From CAYOEV01 sp964403075 (lineage in GTDB: Bacteria > Bacteroidota > Bacteroidia > Cytophagales > Cyclobacteriaceae): a stretch of DNA of 64,000 nucleotides. This document shows, piece after piece, positions 43,795-52,547 of the stretch. The translations under genes and the position numbers were made by a program. A model generated the notes under the pieces. The model saw only the letters and a list, made by a program, of their open reading frames with translations, did not search any database and had not been told where the DNA came from. Every line of letters begins with the position of its first letter. Position 1 is the first letter of the stretch. The DNA lies in NCBI GenBank assembly GCA_964403075.1, contig CAYOEV010000006.1:1-64000 (forward strand), written 5' to 3'.

Positions 43795-44396
43795 TGTCCT
43801 CACACCACATCGTCCGGGATGAACAAGAGCCGGCACTCATTCTGGCAAACTTGACAGGAGTTCCCTGGGAGCCCATCGGAAATCTGCTGGAATGGGCACC
43901 TGTAGTGGTATGCCTGGAGTCCGCACTGGATGGAGCGATGGATATGGGCTTCCATTTGGACTGGGTAGTGGTAGAGCAAAAAGAAAAATGGCTAGCTTCT
44001 ATTCAGCTACATCACCCACATGTAATGGAAGCAAGTGCAGACACGGCAATCTCCAGGACCATCGAGCGTTTGCAGGCAAAAGATCATAGGGAAGCACATC
44101 TTGTCTGTGAGAACTGGCAACTTTACCGCTCTGAATGGTTGGCATTGAAGCATTTTCAGTTGATAATCGTGGATGTAAAGGCACGCTGGCATCGGGTAGA
44201 TGAACATTTTGAGAAATGGCTGCCCGCAGGCGTAAAGCTATGGATAGTGCCGAACGAAGGGCCGGTAGAAGTAACGGGAACGCACAACGAAAGACTTTCC
44301 GCTGGACATGTGCATGAAATAAACATAAAAAAAGAAGGCCGGGTGTCATTTAGACAGCCCGGCACCTTCTTTCTTGGACAAGCATTTGAATCCTAA
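43794..44396 (+). CDS. Thiamine-pyrophosphokinase-like protein lacking catalytic motifs
   Basis: A 200-aa protein whose start (MSSHHIVRDEQEPALILAN), length and secondary-structure rhythm match the Bacteroidota thiamine pyrophosphokinases that follow TPP-regulated TonB receptors. The catalytic signatures are missing. The GD(L/F)D metal motif expected after HLDWVV reads VEQKE. The T-D-x-x-K/A segment reads ADTAISRT. The G-R-x-D-H-T segment reads NWQLYRSEW. It is most likely a degenerate, possibly non-catalytic TPK paralogue kept for binding or regulation, or a gene on the way to decay. The frame is intact and coupled to the receptor gene by a one-base overlap. The family call is from memory of the pattern and should be tested by structure-aware search. 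Confidence 0.6.
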   Translation: MSSHHIVRDEQEPALILANLTGVPWEPIGNLLEWAPVVVCLESALDGAMDMGFHLDWVVVEQKEKWLASIQLHHPHVMEASADTAISRTIERLQAKDHREAHLVCENWQLYRSEWLALKHFQLIIVDVKARWHRVDEHFEKWLPAGVKLWIVPNEGPVEVTGTHNERLSAGHVHEINIKKEGRVSFRQPGTFFLGQAFES

Positions 44397-44397
44397 A

Positions 44398-46239
44398 TTA
44401 TTGAGTGCCCATTTGCCTGGCCAACTCAACCAGCTGGATAAACTCCGCACGGTAACCAAGAGGGTCATTTCCTTTGGCTCCTTTTGCCAGACTAATTACC
44501 TGTTCGTAGGTCAGCTGATGTTTGAATTCCGAATCTCGTAGCAGCATCCCAAAGCCCGCAACCGCAGAAGCCCATCGCAGGTTCTCAGAAGTATCGCGTG
44601 CTACCTCCGCTGAAATAACTTCACTCAATAATTTAGACGTCTCCCCATTGGGGTCTTTGTACCTGAATTTGACTGTGAGTAGCTCATTTTTATCACCATT
44701 GTACACTTCTTTAGTTCGTTGGTATTTTAAGGTGTCTGTGTCCAGTATCCATTTACTGCTTACCCCTACCGGAATAATTTCATAGAGGGCTGTTACCGTA
44801 TGCCCACTGCCCAACTCTCCAGCATCCTTGGCATCGTTATTAAAATCTTCATCGTTCAGCAAGCGATTTTCATAACCGATAAGCCGGTAAGCCTGAACTA
44901 CGGCAGGATTAAACTCTACCTGCAGTTTTACATCTTTGGCGATGGTAAAAAGTGTGCCGCCAAATTCATTGACCAAAACCTTTTTGGCTTCCTTCATGGT
45001 GTCGATGTATGCGTAGTTGCCATTGCCTTTATCGGCCAGTATTTCCATTTTAGAATCTTTATAGTTACCCATACCAAAACCAAGTACAGTCAGGAAGATG
45101 CCCTCCTGTCGCTTCTGTTCAATCAGACGCTCCATGGCCGCATCGCTGGACTGACCAATGTTAAAGTCTCCGTCTGTGGCCAGCACAATCCGGTTATTCC
45201 CACCTTTGACAAAGTGTTCCTTGGCTACTTGGTAAGCCAATTCGATACCTTCACCTCCTGCTGTTGAACCGCCAGCTTCCAAATTTTGAAGTGCCTGCAT
45301 GATGGTAGCCTTTTCCGATCCTGACGTGGGTTGAAGAACGAGCCCTGCAGCACCCGCGTAAACCACTATCGACACTTTGTCCTGTTCGCGCAATTCATTG
45401 GCTAGCATTTTCAGTGAGGATTTTAACAATGGTAACTTTTCAGGACTACTCATTGAGCCGGATACATCCAAAAGAAAAACAATGTTTGAGGGTGGCAAAG
45501 CATCCATGTCCAACCGTTTGCCTTGCAGGCCGACCTGCACCAGGTAATGGGCTTTATTCCAGGGTGCACGACTTAACTCCGTATTAATGGAAAATGGATG
45601 CGGACCCTTCGGAATTTGGTAGTTATAGTTGAAATAATTGATCATTTCTTCAATCCGAACCGCGTCCATAGGTGGGTGCGAACCCTGATGAAGAAACCGG
45701 CGCATGTTGCTGTAAGAAGCCGCGTCCACGTCTATGGAAAAAGTACTGAGCGGCTGATCCAATACCTTTTTAAAACCGTTTTCATGTATGGTCGCATACG
45801 CTTCGGTATTAAAATCAGGGCGGTAACTCAGCGTAGGTGACCCCGTTTGAACTGCGCCCCTATCCACGAGTTGTGCAGACGATGGCGCATACGATAAACT
45901 TTTTGAACCATACGCCTCAGATCTTTCATCCGCCTCCATTTCAGGTTGAACCACCGAACGGATCAGGTGCACGTCAAGTATCTTTTGTGTTTGGATTTGA
46001 ATCTCCTGCCTTTCAAAACCCGCTTTCTCAAATACCAACTGGGTGCCTGTTTCCACTTGGATCGTGTAAAATCCGTTGACATTCGTCTTTACTGAACGAT
46101 TGGTGTTTTTTGCCGACACTTTTACATCGGGCAAAGTCTTTCCCTGTTCGTCATAAACAGTTCCGGTAACGAACTGGCCATCCGCCGGACCCATACAGGC
46201 CAGGCTCAAACTGATCAATACTGCAATAATTGTTTTCAT
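44398..46239 (-). CDS. Exported von Willebrand factor A (YfbK-like) protein with carboxypeptidase-regulatory-like domain
   Basis: A 613-aa exported protein started at the ATG at 46239 (MKTIIAVLISLSLACMG); the cysteine in SLAC may be a lipobox. A CarboxypepD_reg-like beta-sandwich (about 20-90, TVYDEQGKTLPDVKVSAKN) is followed by a YfbK N-terminal region, a vWA domain with MIDAS motif DVSGSMSS (about 260-420), and a C-terminal DUF3520 region (about 430-600). vWA domains bind proteins through a metal. It is divergent from a sigma factor and its probable anti-sigma factor, so it may be their target or signal partner. It ends one base from the TPK-like stop on the other strand. Confidence 0.85.
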   Translation of the reverse strand: MKTIIAVLISLSLACMGPADGQFVTGTVYDEQGKTLPDVKVSAKNTNRSVKTNVNGFYTIQVETGTQLVFEKAGFERQEIQIQTQKILDVHLIRSVVQPEMEADERSEAYGSKSLSYAPSSAQLVDRGAVQTGSPTLSYRPDFNTEAYATIHENGFKKVLDQPLSTFSIDVDAASYSNMRRFLHQGSHPPMDAVRIEEMINYFNYNYQIPKGPHPFSINTELSRAPWNKAHYLVQVGLQGKRLDMDALPPSNIVFLLDVSGSMSSPEKLPLLKSSLKMLANELREQDKVSIVVYAGAAGLVLQPTSGSEKATIMQALQNLEAGGSTAGGEGIELAYQVAKEHFVKGGNNRIVLATDGDFNIGQSSDAAMERLIEQKRQEGIFLTVLGFGMGNYKDSKMEILADKGNGNYAYIDTMKEAKKVLVNEFGGTLFTIAKDVKLQVEFNPAVVQAYRLIGYENRLLNDEDFNNDAKDAGELGSGHTVTALYEIIPVGVSSKWILDTDTLKYQRTKEVYNGDKNELLTVKFRYKDPNGETSKLLSEVISAEVARDTSENLRWASAVAGFGMLLRDSEFKHQLTYEQVISLAKGAKGNDPLGYRAEFIQLVELARQMGTQ

Positions 46240-46315
46240 CGTGAATTTTTCCATTGAGATGCAGGGAAATCTTCAATTCCATAACCGCATGAAAAATTAT
46301 TTCTAAAATTGACCT

Positions 46316-46864
46316 GTGAATACAGAGCAAAAAGATGAGGAACTGGTTTTGAAATTTAAAGAATTGTCTGATCAGGCGTCGCTCGGTGAGCTCTTTGCAC
46401 GATATAAAGGTTTGGTCTACGGTCTATGCCTGAATCACTTGAAATCAGCGGCCCATGCGCAAGATGCAGTAATGGATATATTCGAACAGCTACCCAATAA
46501 ATTGAAGAAGCATACCATCAAACACTTCCGAAGTTGGCTTTATCAAGTGAGCAAAAATCACTGTCTCATGATGCTTCGTAAAAAAAATCGCGAGATGTCA
46601 ATTGACATTATGGAATTTTCGGGTTCCGTGCATCTTATAGAAGAGGCTGCCAGTGAGGAAGACAGTCTGCAGGCATTAGAGAAATGCCTGCAGGCGCTCC
46701 AATCAGGGCAGCAGGATTGTGTACGTATGTTTTTTCTGCAGGAAAAAACCTATTCTCAAATCAGTATGGCTCTGAGAATGGAAATGAAAACGGTGAAAAG
46801 CTATATTCAAAATGGCAAAAGGAATTTAAAATTATGCCTCGAAAAAGATGAATCGGACGAATGA
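46316..46864 (+). CDS. ECF-like sigma-70 family RNA polymerase sigma factor
   Basis: A 182-aa alternative sigma factor with region 2 (about 22-95; LFARYKGLVYGLCLNHL, AQDAVMDIFEQ, FRSWLYQVSKNHC) and region 4 helix-turn-helix (about 120-172; EKTYSQISMALRMEMKTVKSYIQNGKRNLK). The start is GTG at 46316, as no in-frame ATG is near. The downstream gene overlaps its 3' end by 17 bp and encodes a membrane protein that fits an anti-sigma factor. The vWA gene begins 76 bp away on the other strand. It probably responds to an envelope signal. Confidence 0.88.
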   Translation: MNTEQKDEELVLKFKELSDQASLGELFARYKGLVYGLCLNHLKSAAHAQDAVMDIFEQLPNKLKKHTIKHFRSWLYQVSKNHCLMMLRKKNREMSIDIMEFSGSVHLIEEAASEEDSLQALEKCLQALQSGQQDCVRMFFLQEKTYSQISMALRMEMKTVKSYIQNGKRNLKLCLEKDESDE

Positions 46865-47852
46865 CTATAACGATATCATTCGGTACTTAAAAGGACGAAT
46901 GACCGACCCGGAAGCCCATGCTTTTGAGAAAAAAGCCCTGGATGACCCATTCCTTTACGAGGCGATTGAAGGGGCTGAGGGTAGGGGCGTGTTAGCGTAC
47001 GTATCTGATTTAGAACAGCTCCAATTAGCATCCACCAAGACAGACAGAATACCCATCTGGAAGATTGCCGCCTCAGTTTTACTTCTGGTCTTGTCTGGAT
47101 GGGTCATATGGCAGTTTACAAGCGGGGTTACATCAGACCTGCCTGTGGCCATGCAGGAAAATGTACCCAATATGCCAACTCCTTCGAAGCTTATCACGGA
47201 TTCCACTGCTTCCACCATGCCAACCACCTCCTCAGCTGAGGGGGAACAAACCGAAACGGAAGCCATGGCTTCGGAAGCCTCCCGGCAGCCATCGCCAATA
47301 ACAAAGATTGATGATCTAGAAAATCCTGAACCATCGTCCGATGAGGCGGATGCGGTATTTACCATGGAAGAGGCAAGCGATGATGAAGCACCCCAGCCTT
47401 TGGAGACCGATAATACCATGGAACCGGGATTACCTGCAGGACTACGGCCTGCGGCCAAATCTGAAACCTCCACGCCTGACCAAGGAAAAAAGGCCTCTGC
47501 AACACGAGAAACAGCGTACCGATCCCAAAAGATGCCAATGGACCAAAACTTGTCTGCTTCAGAATCAGCCGATCAACTAAAACCTGTGATCCGGTCTGTT
47601 GAAGATCTCGAAGCTTACATTTTAAAAAACATGCAACTTCCAGAAGCGGTCCTGGCAGATTCCATTTCGGGGTCGGTAATTCTAAAATTTATGATTAATG
47701 CAGCCGGCAGACCTGTCGACATACAAGTAAAAAAGTCACTGCATCCCACTTGCGATACCGAGGCCATTCGATTGCTAACAGAGGGTCCTGACTGGGAAAC
47801 GAGCGAAAATGAATGGACGCTAGCCGTTGATTTCCCTCCAAAAAAAAATTAA
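46848..47852 (+). CDS. Probable transmembrane anti-sigma factor with TonB C-terminal domain
   Basis: A 334-aa single-pass membrane protein. The cytoplasmic N-terminal part (about 1-70; YNDIIRYLKGRMTDPEAHAFEKKA) resembles the N-terminal region of Bacteroidota anti-sigma proteins. A transmembrane helix spans about 72-92 (IWKIAASVLLLVLSGWVIW). A long Ser/Thr/Pro/Glu-rich linker (95-245) follows, then a TonB_C-like domain (about 250-330; SGSVILKFMINAAGRPVDIQVKKS). The fusion suggests that a periplasmic TonB-type module senses a partner and passes the signal to the sigma factor. Direct energy transduction is less likely because no ExbB/ExbD genes are near. The stop overlaps the convergent prmC stop by 4 bp. 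Confidence 0.75.
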   Translation: MNRTNDYNDIIRYLKGRMTDPEAHAFEKKALDDPFLYEAIEGAEGRGVLAYVSDLEQLQLASTKTDRIPIWKIAASVLLLVLSGWVIWQFTSGVTSDLPVAMQENVPNMPTPSKLITDSTASTMPTTSSAEGEQTETEAMASEASRQPSPITKIDDLENPEPSSDEADAVFTMEEASDDEAPQPLETDNTMEPGLPAGLRPAAKSETSTPDQGKKASATRETAYRSQKMPMDQNLSASESADQLKPVIRSVEDLEAYILKNMQLPEAVLADSISGSVILKFMINAAGRPVDIQVKKSLHPTCDTEAIRLLTEGPDWETSENEWTLAVDFPPKKN

Positions 47853-48697
47853 TTAGACAACTGACCGCGCACCATTCGGTCCTTGCCCTGAAGGTCCTGT
47901 CTTAACTCCACCACATATCCGGCCTGTTCCCAAAGATCGACAACTGCGTGGCCGTGCGCCTCATGTATTTCGGCATACAGGCAGCCCGCTTGACTAAGCA
48001 CCTCTTTTCCCACTTCTGCCATTCGAAAGTAGAAGATGAGCGGATCCGCATCTGGCACAAAAAGGGCTTTGCCGGGTTCGAATTTTCTCACGTTCGGATC
48101 GAGTCCCGCAGCTTCGGATAAAGGAATATAGGGCGGGTTGCTGATAACGACATCCAACCCCTTGGCATTGAAAGGATCATTCAAAAAATCAGCCACCTCA
48201 AAATCTACAGGAGCCTGTAATTCCGCTGCATTTCCCCTGGCTACCTGGATTACTGAAGGTGAAATGTCAGAAGCCTTTGCCTTTGTCTTTAACCCCAATT
48301 GGAGGCTTACAGCAATGCATCCGGAACCGGTACCTACATCGTAGATAAGTGGTTTTTTATCTTTCCAATCGTCCAGAACCCATTGCACCAGTTCTTCAGT
48401 TTCTGGTCGGGGTATTAAGATCCCCTGCGTGCAGTGGAAGGCATTTCCCATAAAATGCGCCGTTCCGGTCACATATTGTATGGGTTCGTACTGTGCGAGC
48501 CGATCCAGGCATTCCACCCATCGACTTTCCGCCATTGGCGACCAGCCAATATCCTCCTTAGCTACCACTTTATGTCGTGACACATCAAAAGCATCTTCCA
48601 GCAGTGCGTAGGCAATCTGTTGCGCCTCCGGGGTCTCATAGAGGCCAGATAACTGGTACCAGCAATTCTGAAAAAGGTTGTAGGCGTTCTGGATCAT
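47849..48697 (-). CDS. prmC: Peptide-chain-release-factor N5-glutamine methyltransferase
   Basis: Methylates the GGQ glutamine of release factors RF1 and RF2 with S-adenosylmethionine. The 282-aa length is standard. The substrate motif NPPY is at 187-190 (VVISNPPYIPLSEA), the SAM-binding motif is DVGTGSGCIAVSL (about 120-132), and the LIPRPETEELV block (94-104) is diagnostic. It is divergent from ribD with 18 bp between the start codons, and its stop overlaps the anti-sigma gene stop by 4 bp. Confidence 0.94.
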   Translation of the reverse strand: MIQNAYNLFQNCWYQLSGLYETPEAQQIAYALLEDAFDVSRHKVVAKEDIGWSPMAESRWVECLDRLAQYEPIQYVTGTAHFMGNAFHCTQGILIPRPETEELVQWVLDDWKDKKPLIYDVGTGSGCIAVSLQLGLKTKAKASDISPSVIQVARGNAAELQAPVDFEVADFLNDPFNAKGLDVVISNPPYIPLSEAAGLDPNVRKFEPGKALFVPDADPLIFYFRMAEVGKEVLSQAGCLYAEIHEAHGHAVVDLWEQAGYVVELRQDLQGKDRMVRGQLSN

Positions 48698-48715
48698 TTA
48701 TACGAATTTAGCCAA

Positions 48716-49735
48716 GTGACGCCTGACGAGCATTACATGTGCCGCGCCAATTTTCTGGCGACGCTGGGATTGGGATCGACTGCACCCAATCCCTTGGTAG
48801 GTGCAGTCATCGTCCACGGAAATCGCATCATCGGAGAAGGCTTTCACCGGGCTTACGGAGGGCCTCACGCTGAAGTCCATGCCATCAGATCGGTGGCCAA
48901 TCAGGATTTGCTGCGCACAGCTACCTTATATGTAACAATGGAACCTTGTGCGCATCAGGGAAAAACACCTCCATGTGCCGATCTGATCATCGAAAAGCAA
49001 ATCGGACGGGTAGTTATCGGCCACCAGGACCCGTTTGAAAAAGTTAAAGGCAAAGGCATTGAAAAATTACAGCAGGCTGGCGTTGATGTGGCGGTGGGTT
49101 GTCTTCAAGAAGCCACAGAACATGTAAACAGACGATTTCTCATTTTTCATCGACAGAAGCGACCTTATGTGTTACTGAAATGGGCGCAAACAAATGACGG
49201 CTTTTTTGCGCGAAAAAACGGAGATTCTAAATGGATCAGCCATGAATGGTCTAGACAACTGGTACACAAATGGCGTGCGGAACAAATGGGTATTGTGGTA
49301 GGCGCTGGCACTGTACTGAAAGATAATCCTCAATTAAATATACGTGATTGGACAGGCACCCCACCATTACCCATTATTTTGGACAACCACGGTCAGATCT
49401 ACGGCACACAACTGATTTTTGAAACCCACCAAACTAGCTATGTTTTTGGCCCGAAGAAGCAATCCAAAGCAAGTATGCAATACATGGAATCCACCGGCCA
49501 ACCTGTGGACATACTGAACAAATTATATGACCTTGGTATCCAGAGTGTACTCGTAGAAGGTGGTAGCCAGGTGTTGCATCGATTCATTTCGTCCGGATGT
49601 TGGGATGAGGCTCGAATTTTTGTTTCCCCCACTACCTTTGACGAGGGAATTGCTGCCCCTGAAATAACAGGAACTAAACGAACCCGTACCCGTGTAGGCA
49701 CGGACGAACTTATTGTCATATGGCGGAACAATTAA
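48716..49735 (+). CDS. ribD: Bifunctional riboflavin deaminase/reductase RibD
   Basis: Catalyses two steps of riboflavin synthesis: deamination and then side-chain reduction of the pyrimidine intermediate. The N-terminal deaminase (about 1-145) has zinc ligands His51 (HAE, with catalytic Glu53), Cys78 and Cys87 in PCAHQGKTPPC. The C-terminal reductase (about 146-339) has the KWAQTNDGFFA and VLVEGGSQVLHRFI blocks. The start is GTG at 48716; the ATG at 48737 would cut into the conserved helix. It overlaps the following fRMsr gene by 16 bp. Confidence 0.93.
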   Translation: MTPDEHYMCRANFLATLGLGSTAPNPLVGAVIVHGNRIIGEGFHRAYGGPHAEVHAIRSVANQDLLRTATLYVTMEPCAHQGKTPPCADLIIEKQIGRVVIGHQDPFEKVKGKGIEKLQQAGVDVAVGCLQEATEHVNRRFLIFHRQKRPYVLLKWAQTNDGFFARKNGDSKWISHEWSRQLVHKWRAEQMGIVVGAGTVLKDNPQLNIRDWTGTPPLPIILDNHGQIYGTQLIFETHQTSYVFGPKKQSKASMQYMESTGQPVDILNKLYDLGIQSVLVEGGSQVLHRFISSGCWDEARIFVSPTTFDEGIAAPEITGTKRTRTRVGTDELIVIWRNN

Positions 49736-50193
49736 ATGTACTTTCAACCAGCGATCGGTCGGCCCAGTACGCCTCGCTACTGCCACAGATTCGGGCGCTT
49801 ATTGCTGAGGAGGATGACGAGATAGCCAACCTGGCCAACGTAGCTGCGGCACTTAAAGAAGCTTTCGGTTTCTTTTGGGTGGGCTTTTACCGGGTGGACG
49901 ATGCGCAGTTGGTGCTGGGGCCTTTTCAGGGACCCATCGCTTGTACCCGCATCCAAAAAGGAAAGGGGGTTTGCGGCACTGTTTGGGCCGAGGCTGAAAC
50001 CCGTATTGTTCCGGATGTGAATGAATTTCCAGGACACATCGCTTGCAATGGGGCCTCTCAGTCCGAAATTGTAGTACCTATTTTTGACGCGGATGAAGCG
50101 GTTAAAATGGTCTTGGATATTGACAGCAACCGATTGAATGATTTCAGTTCAATTGACCAACGATTTTTAGAAGAGTTGGTAAAATGGCTCTAA
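49720..50193 (+). CDS. msrC: Free methionine-(R)-sulfoxide reductase (GAF domain)
   Basis: A 157-aa single GAF-domain protein of the fRMsr/YebR family, which reduces free methionine-(R)-sulfoxide. The conserved cysteines are in IACTRIQKGKGVCGTVW and in HIACNGASQSEIVVPI, with catalytic and resolving Cys at the family's positions. FGFFWVGFYRVDD and the DIDS segment are typical. The start lies 16 bp inside the ribD end, so both are co-translated. It converges on the glycosyltransferase gene with a 4-bp overlap. Confidence 0.9.
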   Translation: MAEQLNVLSTSDRSAQYASLLPQIRALIAEEDDEIANLANVAAALKEAFGFFWVGFYRVDDAQLVLGPFQGPIACTRIQKGKGVCGTVWAEAETRIVPDVNEFPGHIACNGASQSEIVVPIFDADEAVKMVLDIDSNRLNDFSSIDQRFLEELVKWL

Positions 50194-50888
50194 TGTCCCT
50201 TCTGCCAGTACTTTTTGGCGAATGGGTGAACGGGTAATCTGCAGGTAAATCGCACCCACATCCAAATATCAAACAGTAAAACCCTCCATCTACCGTTTTC
50301 TATAAATCGCCTCTCCGATGTAGAAGCCTTCATTTTGATCAGACCAATTTTTCCGACCTGTCTAAGTCGCCTACTCATGTAAGCAGTTTCCATCAGGGGC
50401 CAGGGGCCAAATCCACCCACCCGTTCGAAAGCAGCCCGATCAATAAACATTGCCTGATCGCTGAAATAGCACTTATCCAGGCGGTACCGAAGCCGGTTGC
50501 CGCAGGTAATTAATAGTAAGAACCAGTCAGCAGTATGGAAAGCAAATTCAAAGGCGCCACCGATATGGTCGGGGCACCTGAGCATGCGACTGATCGCCGT
50601 ATCGAACCCATTCGGCAAACGTGTGTCTGCATCAAGAAAGAGCAATACTTCGCCCGTACCTACACGCGCCCCCGCATTAAGGGATAAAAATTTCTTGCCA
50701 ACAAAAAGCGGATAACAAAACCATTCCACATCAAGCTCCTCCGCAACTTCCGCCGTATTATCGCCACTGCCCGCATCCACCACTATTAACCTCAAATTCT
50801 CCGGGTAACGGGCCACATCACGCACATGCTTTACAGTCGCAGACAAATAGGCTTCCTCATTGTAAGTAGGAATAACGATATCAATCAT
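50190..50888 (-). CDS. Family 2 glycosyltransferase
   Basis: A 232-aa GT-A-fold enzyme. The nucleotide-sugar-binding start is IDIVIPTYNEEAYL, with VDAGSGDNTAEVAEEL, and the metal-binding DxD is LFLDADTRLP (near residue 87). Only a short hydrophobic segment is visible at the C-terminal half, so it is a cytoplasmic-face enzyme. Sugar donor and acceptor are unknown. It is the last gene of the minus-strand run LysM protein - SGNH - SGNH - MBOAT - GT2 and directly abuts the MBOAT stop, so it probably acts on the same polymer or lipid-linked sugar. Confidence 0.85.
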   Translation of the reverse strand: MIDIVIPTYNEEAYLSATVKHVRDVARYPENLRLIVVDAGSGDNTAEVAEELDVEWFCYPLFVGKKFLSLNAGARVGTGEVLLFLDADTRLPNGFDTAISRMLRCPDHIGGAFEFAFHTADWFLLLITCGNRLRYRLDKCYFSDQAMFIDRAAFERVGGFGPWPLMETAYMSRRLRQVGKIGLIKMKASTSERRFIENGRWRVLLFDIWMWVRFTCRLPVHPFAKKYWQKGH

Positions 50889-52547
50889 TTAAAAAGCGAA
50901 GTAGATAAAAGGTTGCAGATCTGCCGAGAGTATTTGGTAAATGAATACAATGGTCAACAAACCTATGAATACTTTCACCACCCACGGTGAATTAACGAAG
51001 GCGGTGCGGTACCACTGCTTCCAGGCCTCAGGTAACCAATGTATGATAAACCCCAATAACATCACACCAAACACCCATCGGTAACCCCAAACAATATCTG
51101 GTACCAAATGCCCCTGAAAGGAAAAAGCAATCTGCTCAAGCATGGTTTGAGATTGTGCCCAACTTTCACCCCTGAACCAGGTGCGCGTAAAAGTGATAAA
51201 AACCAAAGTAGTAAATATGCCGATCGCACGGTTGTACCATTTGGACCGATTTTCCCAGGGACTTACTTTTTTCCAGAGTTTGTACACCACGAGCCCGATG
51301 CCGTTTAAGCCCCCCCAGACTACAAAATTCCAACTGGCTCCATGCCACAATCCACCAATGAGCATGGTCAGCATAAGATTGATGTTCGTGCTTAACCAGC
51401 GATTGAACATGGGGATGGCCCTGCCCACCAAAAATAACAGAACAAACCCGCAGGCAATGAGTGCGGGAACCACATAACTTCCCGCCAGAATAGAAACGAA
51501 CAACACGATCACTCCGATCATGATATTCGAAAAAAGCGAGCCGGAACGATTGCCTCCCATCGGTATGTACAGATAGTCTTTCAGCCAACTGGACAACGAC
51601 ATGTGCCACCGACGCCAGAAATCACCCACACTTGTTGCTTTGTAGGGCGAATTGAAATTCATAGGCAAGTGAAATCCTAAAAGGAGTGCAACCCCGATGG
51701 CGATATCTGTGTAGCCTGAAAAGTCTGCGTACACCTGTAAGGTATAGCCAAACAATGCCATCAGATTTTCAAAGCCCGAAAAACTACCCGGATTGGCAAA
51801 TACCCGGTCTACAAGGTTCAACGCCACATAATCGGCCAAAAATAATTTTTTTAAGAGCCCATTGATAATCCAGAATAAAGCGATCCCAAATTGCGTCTTG
51901 GGCAACTGATACGACTTGTATAGCTGCGGAACAAAGTCTGAAGCTCGAACAATCGGTCCTGCCACCAATTGAGGGAAGAACGAAACGTAAAAGCCAAAGT
52001 CAAGGAAATTTTTTACGGGCTTCACATGACCGCGATAAATATCGATCGCATAGCTCATGGTTTGAAAAGTGAAAAATGAAATACCCACCGGGAGCAGGAT
52101 CCGTTCCCAAACAAAATCAGTCCCAGCAAACTGATTGAACTGCCATGAAAAATAATTGAATACCTCCACTTCTATCCCTGTCGCCTGGGTGAAAAAATCA
52201 GCGAAGAAATAGGCGTATTTGAAATAGGTCAGTATAAAAAGGTTGACAGTAATACTTAGGGCAAGCCACCACCGCTTCCCCATAGGCGACTTTGAACGGT
52301 AAATTCTATTGCCAATGAGGTAGTCTACCAGCGTCGAGATAACTAGAATGAAGAAGTAGAATCCACTGGTCTTATAGTAAAAGAAAAGACTGACCAGAAA
52401 TAAATAAGTATTCCTGGAGGCAAGATGTTTGTGACAAAAATTATAAAAGAGCAAAACAACCCCAAAAAAAACCCAGAAGTAAATCTGAGTAAACAATAGA
52501 GGCTCGTCAGCTGAGTAGGTGAAATACTGAAGTATTTGCTCGGTCAA
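50889..52547 (-). CDS. MBOAT-family O-acyltransferase (AlgI/PatA-like)
   Basis: A 552-aa polytopic membrane protein of about 12 helices. The MBOAT signatures are SVGDFWRRWHMSLSSWLKDYLYIPMGG (a HMSL-type motif) and the putative catalytic His in IGGLWHGASWNF. AlgI, PatA and DltB of this family move an acyl group, usually acetyl, across the inner membrane for transfer to alginate, peptidoglycan or teichoic acid. Here it is coupled to two SGNH proteins that could finish the transfer. The start overlaps the SGNH gene stop by 4 bp. The polymer is not identified by sequence. Confidence 0.88.
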   Translation of the reverse strand: MTEQILQYFTYSADEPLLFTQIYFWVFFGVVLLFYNFCHKHLASRNTYLFLVSLFFYYKTSGFYFFILVISTLVDYLIGNRIYRSKSPMGKRWWLALSITVNLFILTYFKYAYFFADFFTQATGIEVEVFNYFSWQFNQFAGTDFVWERILLPVGISFFTFQTMSYAIDIYRGHVKPVKNFLDFGFYVSFFPQLVAGPIVRASDFVPQLYKSYQLPKTQFGIALFWIINGLLKKLFLADYVALNLVDRVFANPGSFSGFENLMALFGYTLQVYADFSGYTDIAIGVALLLGFHLPMNFNSPYKATSVGDFWRRWHMSLSSWLKDYLYIPMGGNRSGSLFSNIMIGVIVLFVSILAGSYVVPALIACGFVLLFLVGRAIPMFNRWLSTNINLMLTMLIGGLWHGASWNFVVWGGLNGIGLVVYKLWKKVSPWENRSKWYNRAIGIFTTLVFITFTRTWFRGESWAQSQTMLEQIAFSFQGHLVPDIVWGYRWVFGVMLLGFIIHWLPEAWKQWYRTAFVNSPWVVKVFIGLLTIVFIYQILSADLQPFIYFAF

